Positions 49,156 to 58,565 of a stretch of DNA of 64,000 nucleotides are shown in pieces. Origin of the DNA: Microcaldota archaeon. Its GTDB lineage: Archaea; Micrarchaeota; Micrarchaeia; Micrarchaeales; CABMGC01. Where the stretch lies: positions 573,324-637,323 of the forward strand of contig JAJYVH010000001.1 in the NCBI GenBank assembly GCA_021792095.1, read 5' to 3'. The position numbers and the translations under genes were made by a program. The first letter of the stretch is position 1, and each line of letters starts with the position of its first letter. The notes below the pieces were generated by a model. The model did not search any database. It was not told where the DNA came from and saw nothing but the letters and a program-made list of their open reading frames with translations.

Positions 49156-49242
49156 GATACGATTTACTTATAAACGAATTTAAATTACCACACAAAGGGC
49201 GGGTAATTTAATATACTTTGATTTCCAAAGCTTATCGATTTC

Positions 49243-49494
49243 ATGATAGATGCGATAGTGACCTCTCTTGATAAGGAGAAGCTGCTAGTGACGCCGAACA
49301 GCGATGTGGAGCTCGGCACCCTTGTGGGCAAGAGGGTCAGGTACAGGGATAACAGCGACAAGATATGGACGGGCAAGGTAACGGGGGTCGAGGACACATA
49401 CGTGCTTGTTGCGTTCGACAAGTTCCCGTCCGGGCTGGGGCAAGGACAGATACTGCAGATACTCGACGAAGGCGAGCCTGAAGACATGGAGTGA
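49243..49494 (+). CDS. Hypothetical small beta-rich protein
   Basis: LGTLVGKRVRYRDNSDKIWTGKVTGVEDTYVLVAFDKFP; operon-like with the next gene. Confidence 0.6.
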   Translation: MIDAIVTSLDKEKLLVTPNSDVELGTLVGKRVRYRDNSDKIWTGKVTGVEDTYVLVAFDKFPSGLGQGQILQILDEGEPEDME

Positions 49495-49497
49495 TGT

Positions 49498-50247
49498 GTG
49501 TTGGTACGCATGAAGCTGCCCCGCATTTTCGGTAACAAGGACAAGATAGATTCAGGGGGCTTCAGCGTGATCGAGAACGAGAACGAGAAGGTGCTAGTAT
49601 ACAACGGCATAACGTACTCCAAGATAAAGAAGAACAGCGTGTACACGCGCGAGTACTGGGACTTCTTCCTGCCTGTCGCCTATGCCTTTGACAAGCCTAA
49701 AGTGCTCCTTATAGGCGTGGGCGGAGGCACAGTGGCGTACCAGCTTGTCACTCTGCTGAAGGAGAACACGACGATTGACGCCATAGACCTCAGTCCCAGG
49801 GCCTTGGAGATTGCGAAGAGCTTCGCCCTGCCCGCTAGCGTCAACGCCATGGTTGGCGAGGGTTCCGAGTACGTAGCGAAGACTAGCAAGAGGTACGACA
49901 TCATAATGGTGGACGCGTACATAGCGTCTTCCATACCCGCGCAGTTCACCAGCGCCGGATTCATAGGCGATGCTTATAAGGTGCTGAGCGACGACGGCAT
50001 ACTCGCCGTAAACTACGCAGTCGGCATGATGGGCATCTTCAGGATGCGCGACTTCGTAGCCAGGCTGAAGGAGCACGGGTTCAGCGTCTTCAGCGCGTCA
50101 ACTGCCTTCTTCGAGGGCAACGTAATACTTGTCTGTTCCAAGGCTCCGGATTCCGGCAAGCTGCTCGAGCGCATAAAGCAGCGCATGCCAGCAAGCGATG
50201 ACAACATGTTCCTGCTGAGAAGCTACGAGTCGTTGAAGGAACTCTGA
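49498..50247 (+). CDS. Spermidine synthase-like SAM-dependent transferase
   Basis: VLLIGVGGGTVAYQL, IDAIDLSPRALEIAKSF, YDIIMVDAY. Confidence 0.83.
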   Translation: MLVRMKLPRIFGNKDKIDSGGFSVIENENEKVLVYNGITYSKIKKNSVYTREYWDFFLPVAYAFDKPKVLLIGVGGGTVAYQLVTLLKENTTIDAIDLSPRALEIAKSFALPASVNAMVGEGSEYVAKTSKRYDIIMVDAYIASSIPAQFTSAGFIGDAYKVLSDDGILAVNYAVGMMGIFRMRDFVARLKEHGFSVFSASTAFFEGNVILVCSKAPDSGKLLERIKQRMPASDDNMFLLRSYESLKEL

Positions 50248-50345
50248 GCCTGTCGTTTTAATATTTGCATCTTCTCCCGTCCGCTTTCATCCCGGCAATG
50301 AAGCAGTGGGATTTTCAGCTCCAGAGGGTCTATTGACAGGCCGCT

Positions 50346-51071
50346 TTGCAGTCTACTAAACGTATTAAAAGAGTGCCGTGCGATTTAAAGCACGTTTCGG
50401 GTTGTTCCTTGGATTACTCAGACACAACGGTAGTGATTCCGGTAAAGAACGAGCCTGCGGTGGGCATAGTTGCCGGGGAGGCGCTCAGGAAGCTGCCCGG
50501 CGCTGGTGTGATAATAATCCATAAGGGCGCCTTGAGGGACGCAAGGGGCGTTATAGGCAGCCCGCGGGTCAGGGTCATGCAGCAGAGGAGCGATGGCAAG
50601 GGTGCGGCGGTTCGCGAGGCGTTGCGCCGCGTAAAGACGAGCATAGTCTGCCTGATCGACGGGGATGCGACATACAGCGTCGACGACCTCAAGAAGGCGA
50701 TAGACGCGGTGCGCCAGGGCGCCGATCTTGTCCTGGGCAACCGGTTCCACAGCATAGACGACGACGTCATGCCTGCTTACGTGCAGTTCGGCAACAACAT
50801 ACTGACCGCCACGGCGAACATCCTCTACGGCATGGGCCTGCACGACTCGCAGACAGGCCTCAGGGCCATGCGCACTGACGCGATAAGGGCCCTGGAGCTC
50901 GCAGAGCGGGGCTTCGGGATAGAGGAGGAGATGAACATACTCGCCAGGAAGGCCGGGCTCAGGATAAGGGAGATACCGATAAGCTACAGCGTCCGCGTCG
51001 GGGAGTCGAAGCAATTCAAGCCGCTTGACGGCGTGCGTCTGTTACTGACAAACTTCAAGTTTCTTGGTTAG
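50346..51071 (+). CDS. Family 2 glycosyltransferase
   Basis: TTVVIPVKNEPAVG...VCLIDGDATYSVDDL...LVLGNRFH...DSQTGLRAMR. Confidence 0.88.
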   Translation: MQSTKRIKRVPCDLKHVSGCSLDYSDTTVVIPVKNEPAVGIVAGEALRKLPGAGVIIIHKGALRDARGVIGSPRVRVMQQRSDGKGAAVREALRRVKTSIVCLIDGDATYSVDDLKKAIDAVRQGADLVLGNRFHSIDDDVMPAYVQFGNNILTATANILYGMGLHDSQTGLRAMRTDAIRALELAERGFGIEEEMNILARKAGLRIREIPISYSVRVGESKQFKPLDGVRLLLTNFKFLG

Positions 51072-51477
51072 GCTTCTCGCTTCCGCCCATCTCATAGGCG
51101 GAAATCAGGAAGAGCCCGATTGCCGCGATGTGGACCCCGGTGCAGTACGGGCAGATGCTGCCGAGCACGTACTCGGCATGCACCAGATACGCGACGAAGC
51201 CTATGCCTATAGTTGTCACCGCGACTAGCGCGCCCCTCTTGCGCAGGTATGCGAGCGCAATGACGAGCACGAAGAACAGTATGCCGTAGTAGCCGTTGGG
51301 TATGCCGAAGATAGTGGCGTAGCTGCTCGTAAGCACCTTGCCGCAGTCCAGCACCCCGGTGTTAGGGCACAGCACGCTGGTGTCGAAGAACGCGAGGTAT
51401 ACGGAAAGGACCAGGCCTATGGCCGCGAGCGCATACCTGGTGTAAATGAGGCGCCTGCCTAACTCCCTGTACTGCAT
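51055..51477 (-). CDS. VKOR-family membrane thiol oxidoreductase
   Basis: VLDCGKVLTSSYATIFGIPNGYYGI and CPYCTGVH motifs in a four-TM protein. Confidence 0.9.
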   Translation of the reverse strand: MQYRELGRRLIYTRYALAAIGLVLSVYLAFFDTSVLCPNTGVLDCGKVLTSSYATIFGIPNGYYGILFFVLVIALAYLRKRGALVAVTTIGIGFVAYLVHAEYVLGSICPYCTGVHIAAIGLFLISAYEMGGSEKPNQET

Positions 51478-52293
51478 TCAGCTCAACTCGGCCTGTATGT
51501 CCTTGACGTACGTCTGGCTGCACACGCTGCTGGGGGTGTTGTTGGTAAGCATGCATATCTGTGCGGTGAAGACGTCGGCTGTGCCCACTATGACCTGCGA
51601 CTGCACGCTGCTTGTGGTGTTCAGCTGTCCTGCTATCCGGCTCCAGTTCATCGAGTCGAGTATGGTGGGATCTGGGTAGCTGGAGCCCTGCTGTATGCCC
51701 TTGTTTGCGAAGTCTATGAAGGGTATACCTCCGCTCGTGTCGTACTTGCTCGCCAGCGCCTGCTCAGAGGCATCGGGCTTCTCGAGCACCTGGTAGTAGT
51801 TCGTGCTGCTGTTTATGTAGTTCGTGAACTCCTCCAAGCCAACGAACGATATGTAGCTGCTGCTGTAGCTGGAGTTGTAGAACGTGAATGTGGGCGTGTT
51901 CGCGTAAGAGTCGACAGCGCTGCTTGTCATGTAGTGCAGGCTGGAGAAGTTGCCGAACCTCATCAGCGCCACTATCAGCCCCCAGCGCTCCAGCGCGCAG
52001 TACGGGCAGTAGTCCGCGCCCACGTAAAGCACCTCGGGCTTGCCGTTGAGCGTTAGCGCCGTCCCGTTTACCTGCTGCGGCATGTACTGCTTGAGCACAA
52101 GGCCCTGGCCCACCGCATCGCTTACTGAATTGCTCACATGCAGCATGGCCATCACAGACGTGGAGACTGGCTTGTTGTCTGATGCCGACAGCGCACCGCC
52201 GCTGTTGCTGCTTGGCGCGCTGCTCGAGAAGAGCACAGCCACTACTATTATTATCACTGCGGCTATCGCGAGATACAGGTATTTCCTCTGCAA
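51478..52293 (-). CDS. DUF929 family thioredoxin-like secreted protein
   Basis: N-terminal [34 protein letters not shown]. Confidence 0.88.
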   Translation of the reverse strand: MQRKYLYLAIAAVIIIVVAVLFSSSAPSSNSGGALSASDNKPVSTSVMAMLHVSNSVSDAVGQGLVLKQYMPQQVNGTALTLNGKPEVLYVGADYCPYCALERWGLIVALMRFGNFSSLHYMTSSAVDSYANTPTFTFYNSSYSSSYISFVGLEEFTNYINSSTNYYQVLEKPDASEQALASKYDTSGGIPFIDFANKGIQQGSSYPDPTILDSMNWSRIAGQLNTTSSVQSQVIVGTADVFTAQICMLTNNTPSSVCSQTYVKDIQAELS

Positions 52294-52337
52294 GGAATCA
52301 GGAATTGCTTGGCGTGCAAAATATTTAAGCGTGCTGG

Positions 52338-52604
52338 CTACATCTCGTGCAGTACCTCCATCATGCTTACCGCTATTATGTTTGCGGCTGCCCTGAATGC
52401 GGCGGTGCCTGCCCTGCCCCTCTTCCCGTAGGCATAGCCCTCCAGTTTCCTTACGATGGTGTCCCTTTCAGAAGGCTCCTCGAAGGCGAGCTCCTGCAGT
52501 ATAGATATGCATTTCATCTCAGAGTCGGGCAGCTTCCCGAGCACATGCTCCTCGAAGCCAAGCCGCTCTAGGCCGCCGAAAGGCACCGTTTTCCCCACCA
52601 ACAC
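52338..52604 (-). CDS. Hypothetical small protein
   Basis: 88 aa ORF; helical. Confidence 0.5.
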   Translation of the reverse strand: MLVGKTVPFGGLERLGFEEHVLGKLPDSEMKCISILQELAFEEPSERDTIVRKLEGYAYGKRGRAGTAAFRAAANIIAVSMMEVLHEM

Positions 52605-52663
52605 ACCCCGAGTGTATTTCTGCGTTTCCTCATATTTAAAGATATTGTTGGCACACGACAGCG

Positions 52664-54223
52664 TTATGGAATTGCGTTGCGGAAAAGCCTCGCCTGGCCT
52701 TTCGCGCGACCAGCGAGCGTCGTGTTTATGCCGTGTATCAGATAGAGCATCTTCCTCTCCCTGGCCGCGGCGACGTGCAGGTATACCTCGTCCTTGGTGT
52801 CCGCTGCCACGAGCACGTATACGTCGCCCTCCCTGAACCTGGCCGTCCTCCCCTTGCGCTGTATGTTCCTTATCTCGTTGGGTATAGGCTCGTAGAAGAG
52901 CACAAGGTCGACGCTGGGTATGTCAAGGCCCTCCTCGCCTATCGAGCTGGCCACGAGCACGCTGAACCCGCGCTTCCTGAACCGCTCTATTATCTCCTTC
53001 TGCTTCTCCTGCGTGACGCCCTCCTTCTTGCCTACGAATGGCATCGCTGATATGCCGGCGCCTCCGAGCTTGTCCACAAGCATCTTCACCGTAGACCTGT
53101 ACTGCGCGAACACGATTGCGCTCATGCCTTTGTGCTGCTCAAGGATGCCAACAGCCTGCTCTACTTTCGCGTTCTCCTCGCCCTTGGCGACAGCCGCCTT
53201 GGCCATCTCCACCGCCTGCTTGACGTTGGGGTTGGCCAGCAGATTTGCCACCGCCCTGCTCTTCTTCTCCCTCGCCTCCAGCGAGTCCATGTAGGTGACG
53301 AATGGGTAGAGGCCTTCGGTCACAAGCAGGTCGTAGGCGTGCGACACGTTGAGCAGCTTTATGTAGCTGAAGAAAGCGCCGAACCTGAAGCCCTGCGCCT
53401 CTATGCGCTTTATCTCGTCTCCAAGCCTGAGCAGCATGCCTTTGGGTATGCGTTCGAAACCCTTGGCGTGGAGCAGGCCCATCCTGCCCAGGCTCGCGAG
53501 GCTCTCCTCGCCTATGGGCCTGAGCAGTGCCGCTATTTGCTTGACAGTCTCGCTCTGCTGCACCCGGATTACGTGCATGTAGCTCGGCATCACGTACTTC
53601 TCCACGTCTGGATCTGAGGATATCCTGGCCTCTATGTGCTCTATGTTGAGCGTGCTTACCAGTGCGTTTATGCGCTCTTTCTTGCTGCCCGGGGAGGCCG
53701 TGAGCCCCACGACGATCGAGTTCCTGACTGATATTTCGTTGGCTATGTACGTGTATGCGTACTTGCCCACGGCCCTGTGGCATTCGTCGAAAACAGCGGC
53801 CCCGAAGCCGGCTAGGGAGAAGTTGCCCGACTTAAGGTCGTTAGCTATCGTCTGCGGCGTGGCTATTATCAGCTTGGCGTTCTGTTCGGCTTCGCGCCTC
53901 TGCTTCTTGCCTACGGAGCCAAGCAGCAGCGCGATCTCGCTCTCCTGCAGCCTCAGCAGCCTGGTGACGCTGGAGTAATGCTGCTCGCACAGCGGCCGCG
54001 TGGGTGCAAGGAGCAGCGCGCGCTGCCCGCGCGATACGGCGTCGGCGACTATGGCGACGCCTATCAGCGTCTTGCCCAGGCCGGTGGGAAGCACCACGAG
54101 CGTGTTGCCGTGCTTCAGTATGGACTCTATTATGTTGAACTGGTATTCGCGGAACTCCACGCCGTCAAGGTTCAGCCTCTCCGCCAGCGGCCCAAGCCTG
54201 CTCCATCGCTCGTCAACGGGCAT
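52664..54223 (-). CDS. Hef/FANCM-like DEAD-box helicase lacking the XPF nuclease part
   Basis: PTGLGKT, FDECHRAVGKYAYTYIA, GLTASPGS, VASSIGEEGLDIPSVDLVLFYEPIPNEIRNIQRKGRTAR. Confidence 0.9.
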   Translation of the reverse strand: MPVDERWSRLGPLAERLNLDGVEFREYQFNIIESILKHGNTLVVLPTGLGKTLIGVAIVADAVSRGQRALLLAPTRPLCEQHYSSVTRLLRLQESEIALLLGSVGKKQRREAEQNAKLIIATPQTIANDLKSGNFSLAGFGAAVFDECHRAVGKYAYTYIANEISVRNSIVVGLTASPGSKKERINALVSTLNIEHIEARISSDPDVEKYVMPSYMHVIRVQQSETVKQIAALLRPIGEESLASLGRMGLLHAKGFERIPKGMLLRLGDEIKRIEAQGFRFGAFFSYIKLLNVSHAYDLLVTEGLYPFVTYMDSLEAREKKSRAVANLLANPNVKQAVEMAKAAVAKGEENAKVEQAVGILEQHKGMSAIVFAQYRSTVKMLVDKLGGAGISAMPFVGKKEGVTQEKQKEIIERFRKRGFSVLVASSIGEEGLDIPSVDLVLFYEPIPNEIRNIQRKGRTARFREGDVYVLVAADTKDEVYLHVAAARERKMLYLIHGINTTLAGRAKGQARLFRNAIP

Positions 54224-54278
54224 CCAAACGATAGACTATGGAATCGGTTTATATTAATTGCACGCAATGGCTATGCGT

Positions 54279-54350
54279 GCCGCAGTAGCTCAATGGGAGA
54301 GCGCCGCGCTGAAGACGCGGATGTTGCTGGTTCGAATCCGGCCTGCGGCA
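54279..54350 (+). tRNA. tRNA-Phe (anticodon GAA)
   Basis: Cloverleaf GCCGCAG...CCGCG-CTGAAGA-CGCGG...GCTGG-TTCGAAT-CCGGC-CTGCGGC-A. Confidence 0.95.
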
Positions 54351-54525
54351 ATTTTCGTTTGCTAGCGTAGAGCAGTGTAAACACACTGTGTTTGCTGATT
54401 TAGAGAAAATAGGGTTAAGGTATTGCGCCACGGGCCTGGATAACGTGGCGGCCGTTTGCTACTACTTTTCCCTTCATCCTAAGTGTATGCTTAAATAGAG
54501 GGAAAACACACATGTTTCGAAGGAA

Positions 54526-55974
54526 ATGCCAATTCTCTGCAAGAAGTGCGGTGCCGAGAACAAGGACGATGCCCAGTTCTGCCTGCGCTGTGGCTCCAAG
54601 CTTGCCCCAGAAGTCGAACATGAGCGGAAGCGGCCCAAGCTCAGCTTCATAGGCACGAGGAACTTCGCGATAGCCGTAGTCCTGCTCGCAATAATAGGCA
54701 TAGTCGTGGTGCTGCCCCTGTCCAGCTGGGGGGCAACCGCCAGCGGTGGCCCGAGCACTGCTAGCACAACTACAGTAGCCGTCACCACCACGATAGTGCC
54801 GCAGGGCGTGCTGCCCACCATATACAATCCTGCATACGGCGTTACGTACTATGGCAACGTACAGTATAACCAAAGCATGGCTTTGTGGGGAGATGTTGCG
54901 GCCACGGGCAACATAACTATAGACAAGGGGGTAGTCTTGACCACCAATGGCTCGTCGCTGCTCGCAGGCGGAACGTTCGCCAATCTTGGCGTCATACATA
55001 CGGGCAATACAGGTAATCATGCGGCCCTTGGCATCAAGGGCAAGAGCTATCCCAATTCCTACGGCGGTTCGGGAGGCTCTGGAGGCGGCGGGGGCGGGCA
55101 CGCCACCAACGGGTTCAGCGCCACAGCCCCGAAGCTGACCACGCTTCTGATCCAGCAGTGGTACGCCGGCGGCATGCGCAACTATCTGACGGGAGCCGGG
55201 GGCGGCGGGGGATGCCCCACCCACGCTTACTCTGGCGCAGGGGGCAACACCAAAGCGCAGGGTGGAGCCTACGTGGATTCCGGTGTTGCATGCACCGGAG
55301 TGGGCGGCACTGGAGGAGCAGGCGCCTACGGCATCTACATACAGGCTAACAGGATAATCGCAGGAACAATAAACGCAAGCGGCCTGGCCGGCACACTCGG
55401 CAATCCGGATGCGGGAGGCGGCGGGGGCGGAGGCGCCATATTGCTAGCGTACGGCGCAGGCGGTTATGTGCCGGGCGCATACAACACAGACGGAGGCAGC
55501 GCGACAGCCGACAGTGGCGCTGGCGGCAAGGGCATAGTGCTCAACTATTCATACGCGCCAGGACCCCAGCCGGTGTACCTCCACGCTACCCCGAACCAGA
55601 GCAAGAGCGTCAACACGACAGGCGGAGGCCCTGTTCCTTTCCCTAGGATAATGCCGCTGCTCTCCGCCAACCAGGGCAACGAGTCTATAACGCAATCCGG
55701 TGCCGCGGTCTGGCTGCTGCCAAACAGCATGGAGGCGAGCGTTGTGCCGATAGCTTTCATAGGATACAGGCCAGGCATAGTCGTCAACTTCACTTCGTCA
55801 TCGCAATCCGGAGCATTCGTAAACACCACAGGCCAGGAGTATGCCAACCAGTGCGTGACAGGCTACAGCGAGAGCTGCGTTGTTGCTTACATGCTCCCTC
55901 CTAAGCAGGCAAACTTCACGATAACGGCTGCCGGGGGCAACAGCACGGCCTATGCGGGCATAGAACTGCGCTGA
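54526..55974 (+). CDS. Zinc-ribbon, single-TM, glycine-rich surface protein
   Basis: CKKCGAENKDDAQFCLRCG; TM FAIAVVLLAIIGIVVVLPL; multiple GGGGGG tracts. Confidence 0.82.
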   Translation: MPILCKKCGAENKDDAQFCLRCGSKLAPEVEHERKRPKLSFIGTRNFAIAVVLLAIIGIVVVLPLSSWGATASGGPSTASTTTVAVTTTIVPQGVLPTIYNPAYGVTYYGNVQYNQSMALWGDVAATGNITIDKGVVLTTNGSSLLAGGTFANLGVIHTGNTGNHAALGIKGKSYPNSYGGSGGSGGGGGGHATNGFSATAPKLTTLLIQQWYAGGMRNYLTGAGGGGGCPTHAYSGAGGNTKAQGGAYVDSGVACTGVGGTGGAGAYGIYIQANRIIAGTINASGLAGTLGNPDAGGGGGGGAILLAYGAGGYVPGAYNTDGGSATADSGAGGKGIVLNYSYAPGPQPVYLHATPNQSKSVNTTGGGPVPFPRIMPLLSANQGNESITQSGAAVWLLPNSMEASVVPIAFIGYRPGIVVNFTSSSQSGAFVNTTGQEYANQCVTGYSESCVVAYMLPPKQANFTITAAGGNSTAYAGIELR

Positions 55975-56028
55975 GAGGCAAAAGCCTAATTAATCCGCTA
56001 TAGGTAACTGAGTAACGCTGGTGCAGCT

Positions 56029-58386
56029 ATGCTCGACAAATACGACGCGAAGGAGGCCGAGCGCAGGCTCATCGAGTTCTGGGACTCGAAGAAAGTATAT
56101 GCCTTCGACGAGAAATCCAAGAACAGCGTCTATTCCATCGACACGCCCCCCGCCACAGTCAGCGGCAGCCTCCACATAGGGCACCTGATGTCATACACGC
56201 AGATGGACTTCATCGCCAGGTACAGGCGCATGCGCGGCTACAACCTCTTCTACCCGATGGGCATGGACAGCAACGGCCTGCCTACAGAGAACTTCATAGA
56301 GCAGAAGTACAACGTGACGCCGCAGAGCGCAGGCAGGGAGAAGTTCCTGGAGCTGGTGCTTAAGACAGTGGCGGATTACCAGGAGGAGTACAAGCAGGTA
56401 TGGCGCTCCATAGCGCTTTCAGTGGATTGGTCGCTGCTCTACGACACAATGGGCGATGAGGAACGCAAGACATCGCAGCTCTCTTTCATAGAGCTCTACA
56501 GATCGGGGAACGTCTACAGGAAGGAGACGCCGACGCTCTGGTGCCCCGTGCACAAGACCGCTGTTTCACAGATAGAGCTTGATGACGTGCCGGAGAAGAC
56601 CACGCTAGTATACATAAAATTCAGCGACGACATCACTATAGCCACCACCAGGCCCGAGCTGCTGCCTGCTTGCGTGGCCGTGTTCGTGAACCCCAACGAC
56701 GAGAAGCATTCAGCGCTCGCAGGCAAGGAGGTGCGGGTCCCTATCTCGAACGACACTGTTAAGGTGATAGCAGACTCGCGTGTAGACCCGAGTTTCGGCA
56801 CAGGCGTTGTGATGTGCTGCACGTTCGGGGACCAGACGGATATAGAATGGTACAAGGCCTACAACCTGGGGCTTAAGCTGGTCATGGACGATTCGGGCAC
56901 GATGACGTACGGCAGGTACGCCGGGATGAAGGCAGCGGGTGCAAGGAAGGCGATAGTGGAGGAGCTCCGCGGGGAGGGCAGGATAGTCAAGGAGGAGCAG
57001 GTGGAGCACTACGTCAAGGTGCACGAGCGCGGCAAGCACCCGATAGAGTTCATGGTGAAGAAGCAGTGGTACGTCAAGGTGCTAGACCTCAAGCAGGAAC
57101 TGCTCAGGCTCGGGAACGAGCTGGAATGGCATCCCGAATTCATGCACGTCAGGTACGATAACTGGGTAAACGGCCTGCAGTGGGACTGGTGCGTATCCAG
57201 GCAGCGCTTCTTCGGCATACCTTTCCCTGTATGGTACTGCAAGAAGTGCGGCGCCGCAAAGCTCGCAGAGCCCGACCAGCTGCCCGTGAATCCGGAGAAG
57301 GACAGGCCGATCGGCAAGTGCGACTCGTGCGGCTCTGGAGACTTTGAGCCGGAGACCGACGTGATGGATACGTGGGCCACGTCGTCGCTGACGCCCCTGA
57401 TACTCGCAAGGTGGGCCGGAGACAAGAAGTACATGCCAATGATGTACCCTATGTCGCTGAGACCCCAGAGCAACGACATAATATCCTTCTGGCTCTTCAC
57501 GACCGTAGTGAAGTGCTACCTGCACACTGGCAAGCTGCCCTGGAGCGACGCCTTCATATCCGGCTACGGCCTTGACCCGAAGGGCAGGCCCATGCACAAG
57601 TCGCTGGGCAACGTGATCGACGCAAAGGAGGCGATAGACGGGCACGGCGCAGACGCCGTGAGGTACTGGGCCGCTTCTGCGAGCCTTGGCGAGGACCTCT
57701 CCTTCCAGGAGAAGGAGCTGGTGAGCGCGCAGAGGCTCGTGAACAAGCTCTGGAACGTGGCGAAGTTCGTGGAGAAGGCAGGCGTGGAGGCAGGCGGAGG
57801 CGGCGAGCGGGCGATAGACAGGTGGATGCGCTCCAGGGCGATGCTGGCCGCGAAAGAGGCTACCGACGCGTTCGAGGCGTTCAACTACGCTGCCGCGAGG
57901 CGCAGCGCCGAGCAGCTTTTCAGGCTCTTCAGTGACGACTACCTTGAGTTCGTGAAGCACAGGGTGTACGGGGGCGACAGGTCGGCTAACGCTACGCTCT
58001 CCGGAGTGCTGCTCACTGTGCTCAAGCTGCTCGCTCCTTTCATGCCGTTCATCACCGAGGAGATATACACGAAGCTCTTCGCCGGCAGGCTGGCCAGCGA
58101 GGAGTCGGTGCACGTGTCAGCATGGCCCGGGTACGACGCGGGGAGCGTGGACGAGAGGAACCAGAAGATCGGCGACACAGCGGATCTGGTCATAGCGCAG
58201 GTCAGGCGCTGGAAGCACGACAACAGGCTCGCCCTGAACGCGGAGATCAAGGAGCTGGTGCTGAGCGAGAGCCTCGGCGAGCTGGAGGACGACATAAAGG
58301 GCGCTATGAAGATAGGCAGCGTGCGCATCGGCGAGGCAGGAACGCCGGTGGAGGGCACCGATATCAGGATGGACGTAGTGAGGTAG
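56029..58386 (+). CDS. valS: Valyl-tRNA synthetase
   Basis: PPATVSGSLHIGHLMSYTQ, GLPTENFIEQKYNV, MHKSLGNVIDAKEAI (KMSKS variant HKSLG), 785 aa. Confidence 0.95.
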   Translation: MLDKYDAKEAERRLIEFWDSKKVYAFDEKSKNSVYSIDTPPATVSGSLHIGHLMSYTQMDFIARYRRMRGYNLFYPMGMDSNGLPTENFIEQKYNVTPQSAGREKFLELVLKTVADYQEEYKQVWRSIALSVDWSLLYDTMGDEERKTSQLSFIELYRSGNVYRKETPTLWCPVHKTAVSQIELDDVPEKTTLVYIKFSDDITIATTRPELLPACVAVFVNPNDEKHSALAGKEVRVPISNDTVKVIADSRVDPSFGTGVVMCCTFGDQTDIEWYKAYNLGLKLVMDDSGTMTYGRYAGMKAAGARKAIVEELRGEGRIVKEEQVEHYVKVHERGKHPIEFMVKKQWYVKVLDLKQELLRLGNELEWHPEFMHVRYDNWVNGLQWDWCVSRQRFFGIPFPVWYCKKCGAAKLAEPDQLPVNPEKDRPIGKCDSCGSGDFEPETDVMDTWATSSLTPLILARWAGDKKYMPMMYPMSLRPQSNDIISFWLFTTVVKCYLHTGKLPWSDAFISGYGLDPKGRPMHKSLGNVIDAKEAIDGHGADAVRYWAASASLGEDLSFQEKELVSAQRLVNKLWNVAKFVEKAGVEAGGGGERAIDRWMRSRAMLAAKEATDAFEAFNYAAARRSAEQLFRLFSDDYLEFVKHRVYGGDRSANATLSGVLLTVLKLLAPFMPFITEEIYTKLFAGRLASEESVHVSAWPGYDAGSVDERNQKIGDTADLVIAQVRRWKHDNRLALNAEIKELVLSESLGELEDDIKGAMKIGSVRIGEAGTPVEGTDIRMDVVR

Positions 58387-58451
58387 GCGGACTACGTCGC
58401 GTCACGACTCGCAGACATACTTATATATACGGGCAGCCGCATAACGCATTA

Positions 58452-58535
58452 TCGCAGGAGCAATCTCACCGGGGTGGGAGAAAGGCCAAAGGCCAGGAGG
58501 GCTGTGAGGCATCCCGACTGGCCTTTCGATTTTGG
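58452..58535 (+). ncRNA. Candidate hairpin RNA / terminator between convergent genes
   Basis: Perfect 9-bp stem GAAAGGCCA (58480-58488) / TGGCCTTTC (58519-58527) followed by GATTTT; TATA-like TTATATATAC at 58421-58430. Confidence 0.35.
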
Positions 58536-58565
58536 TGCGCAGCGCAAGCCTTGCTACGTGCCTGA

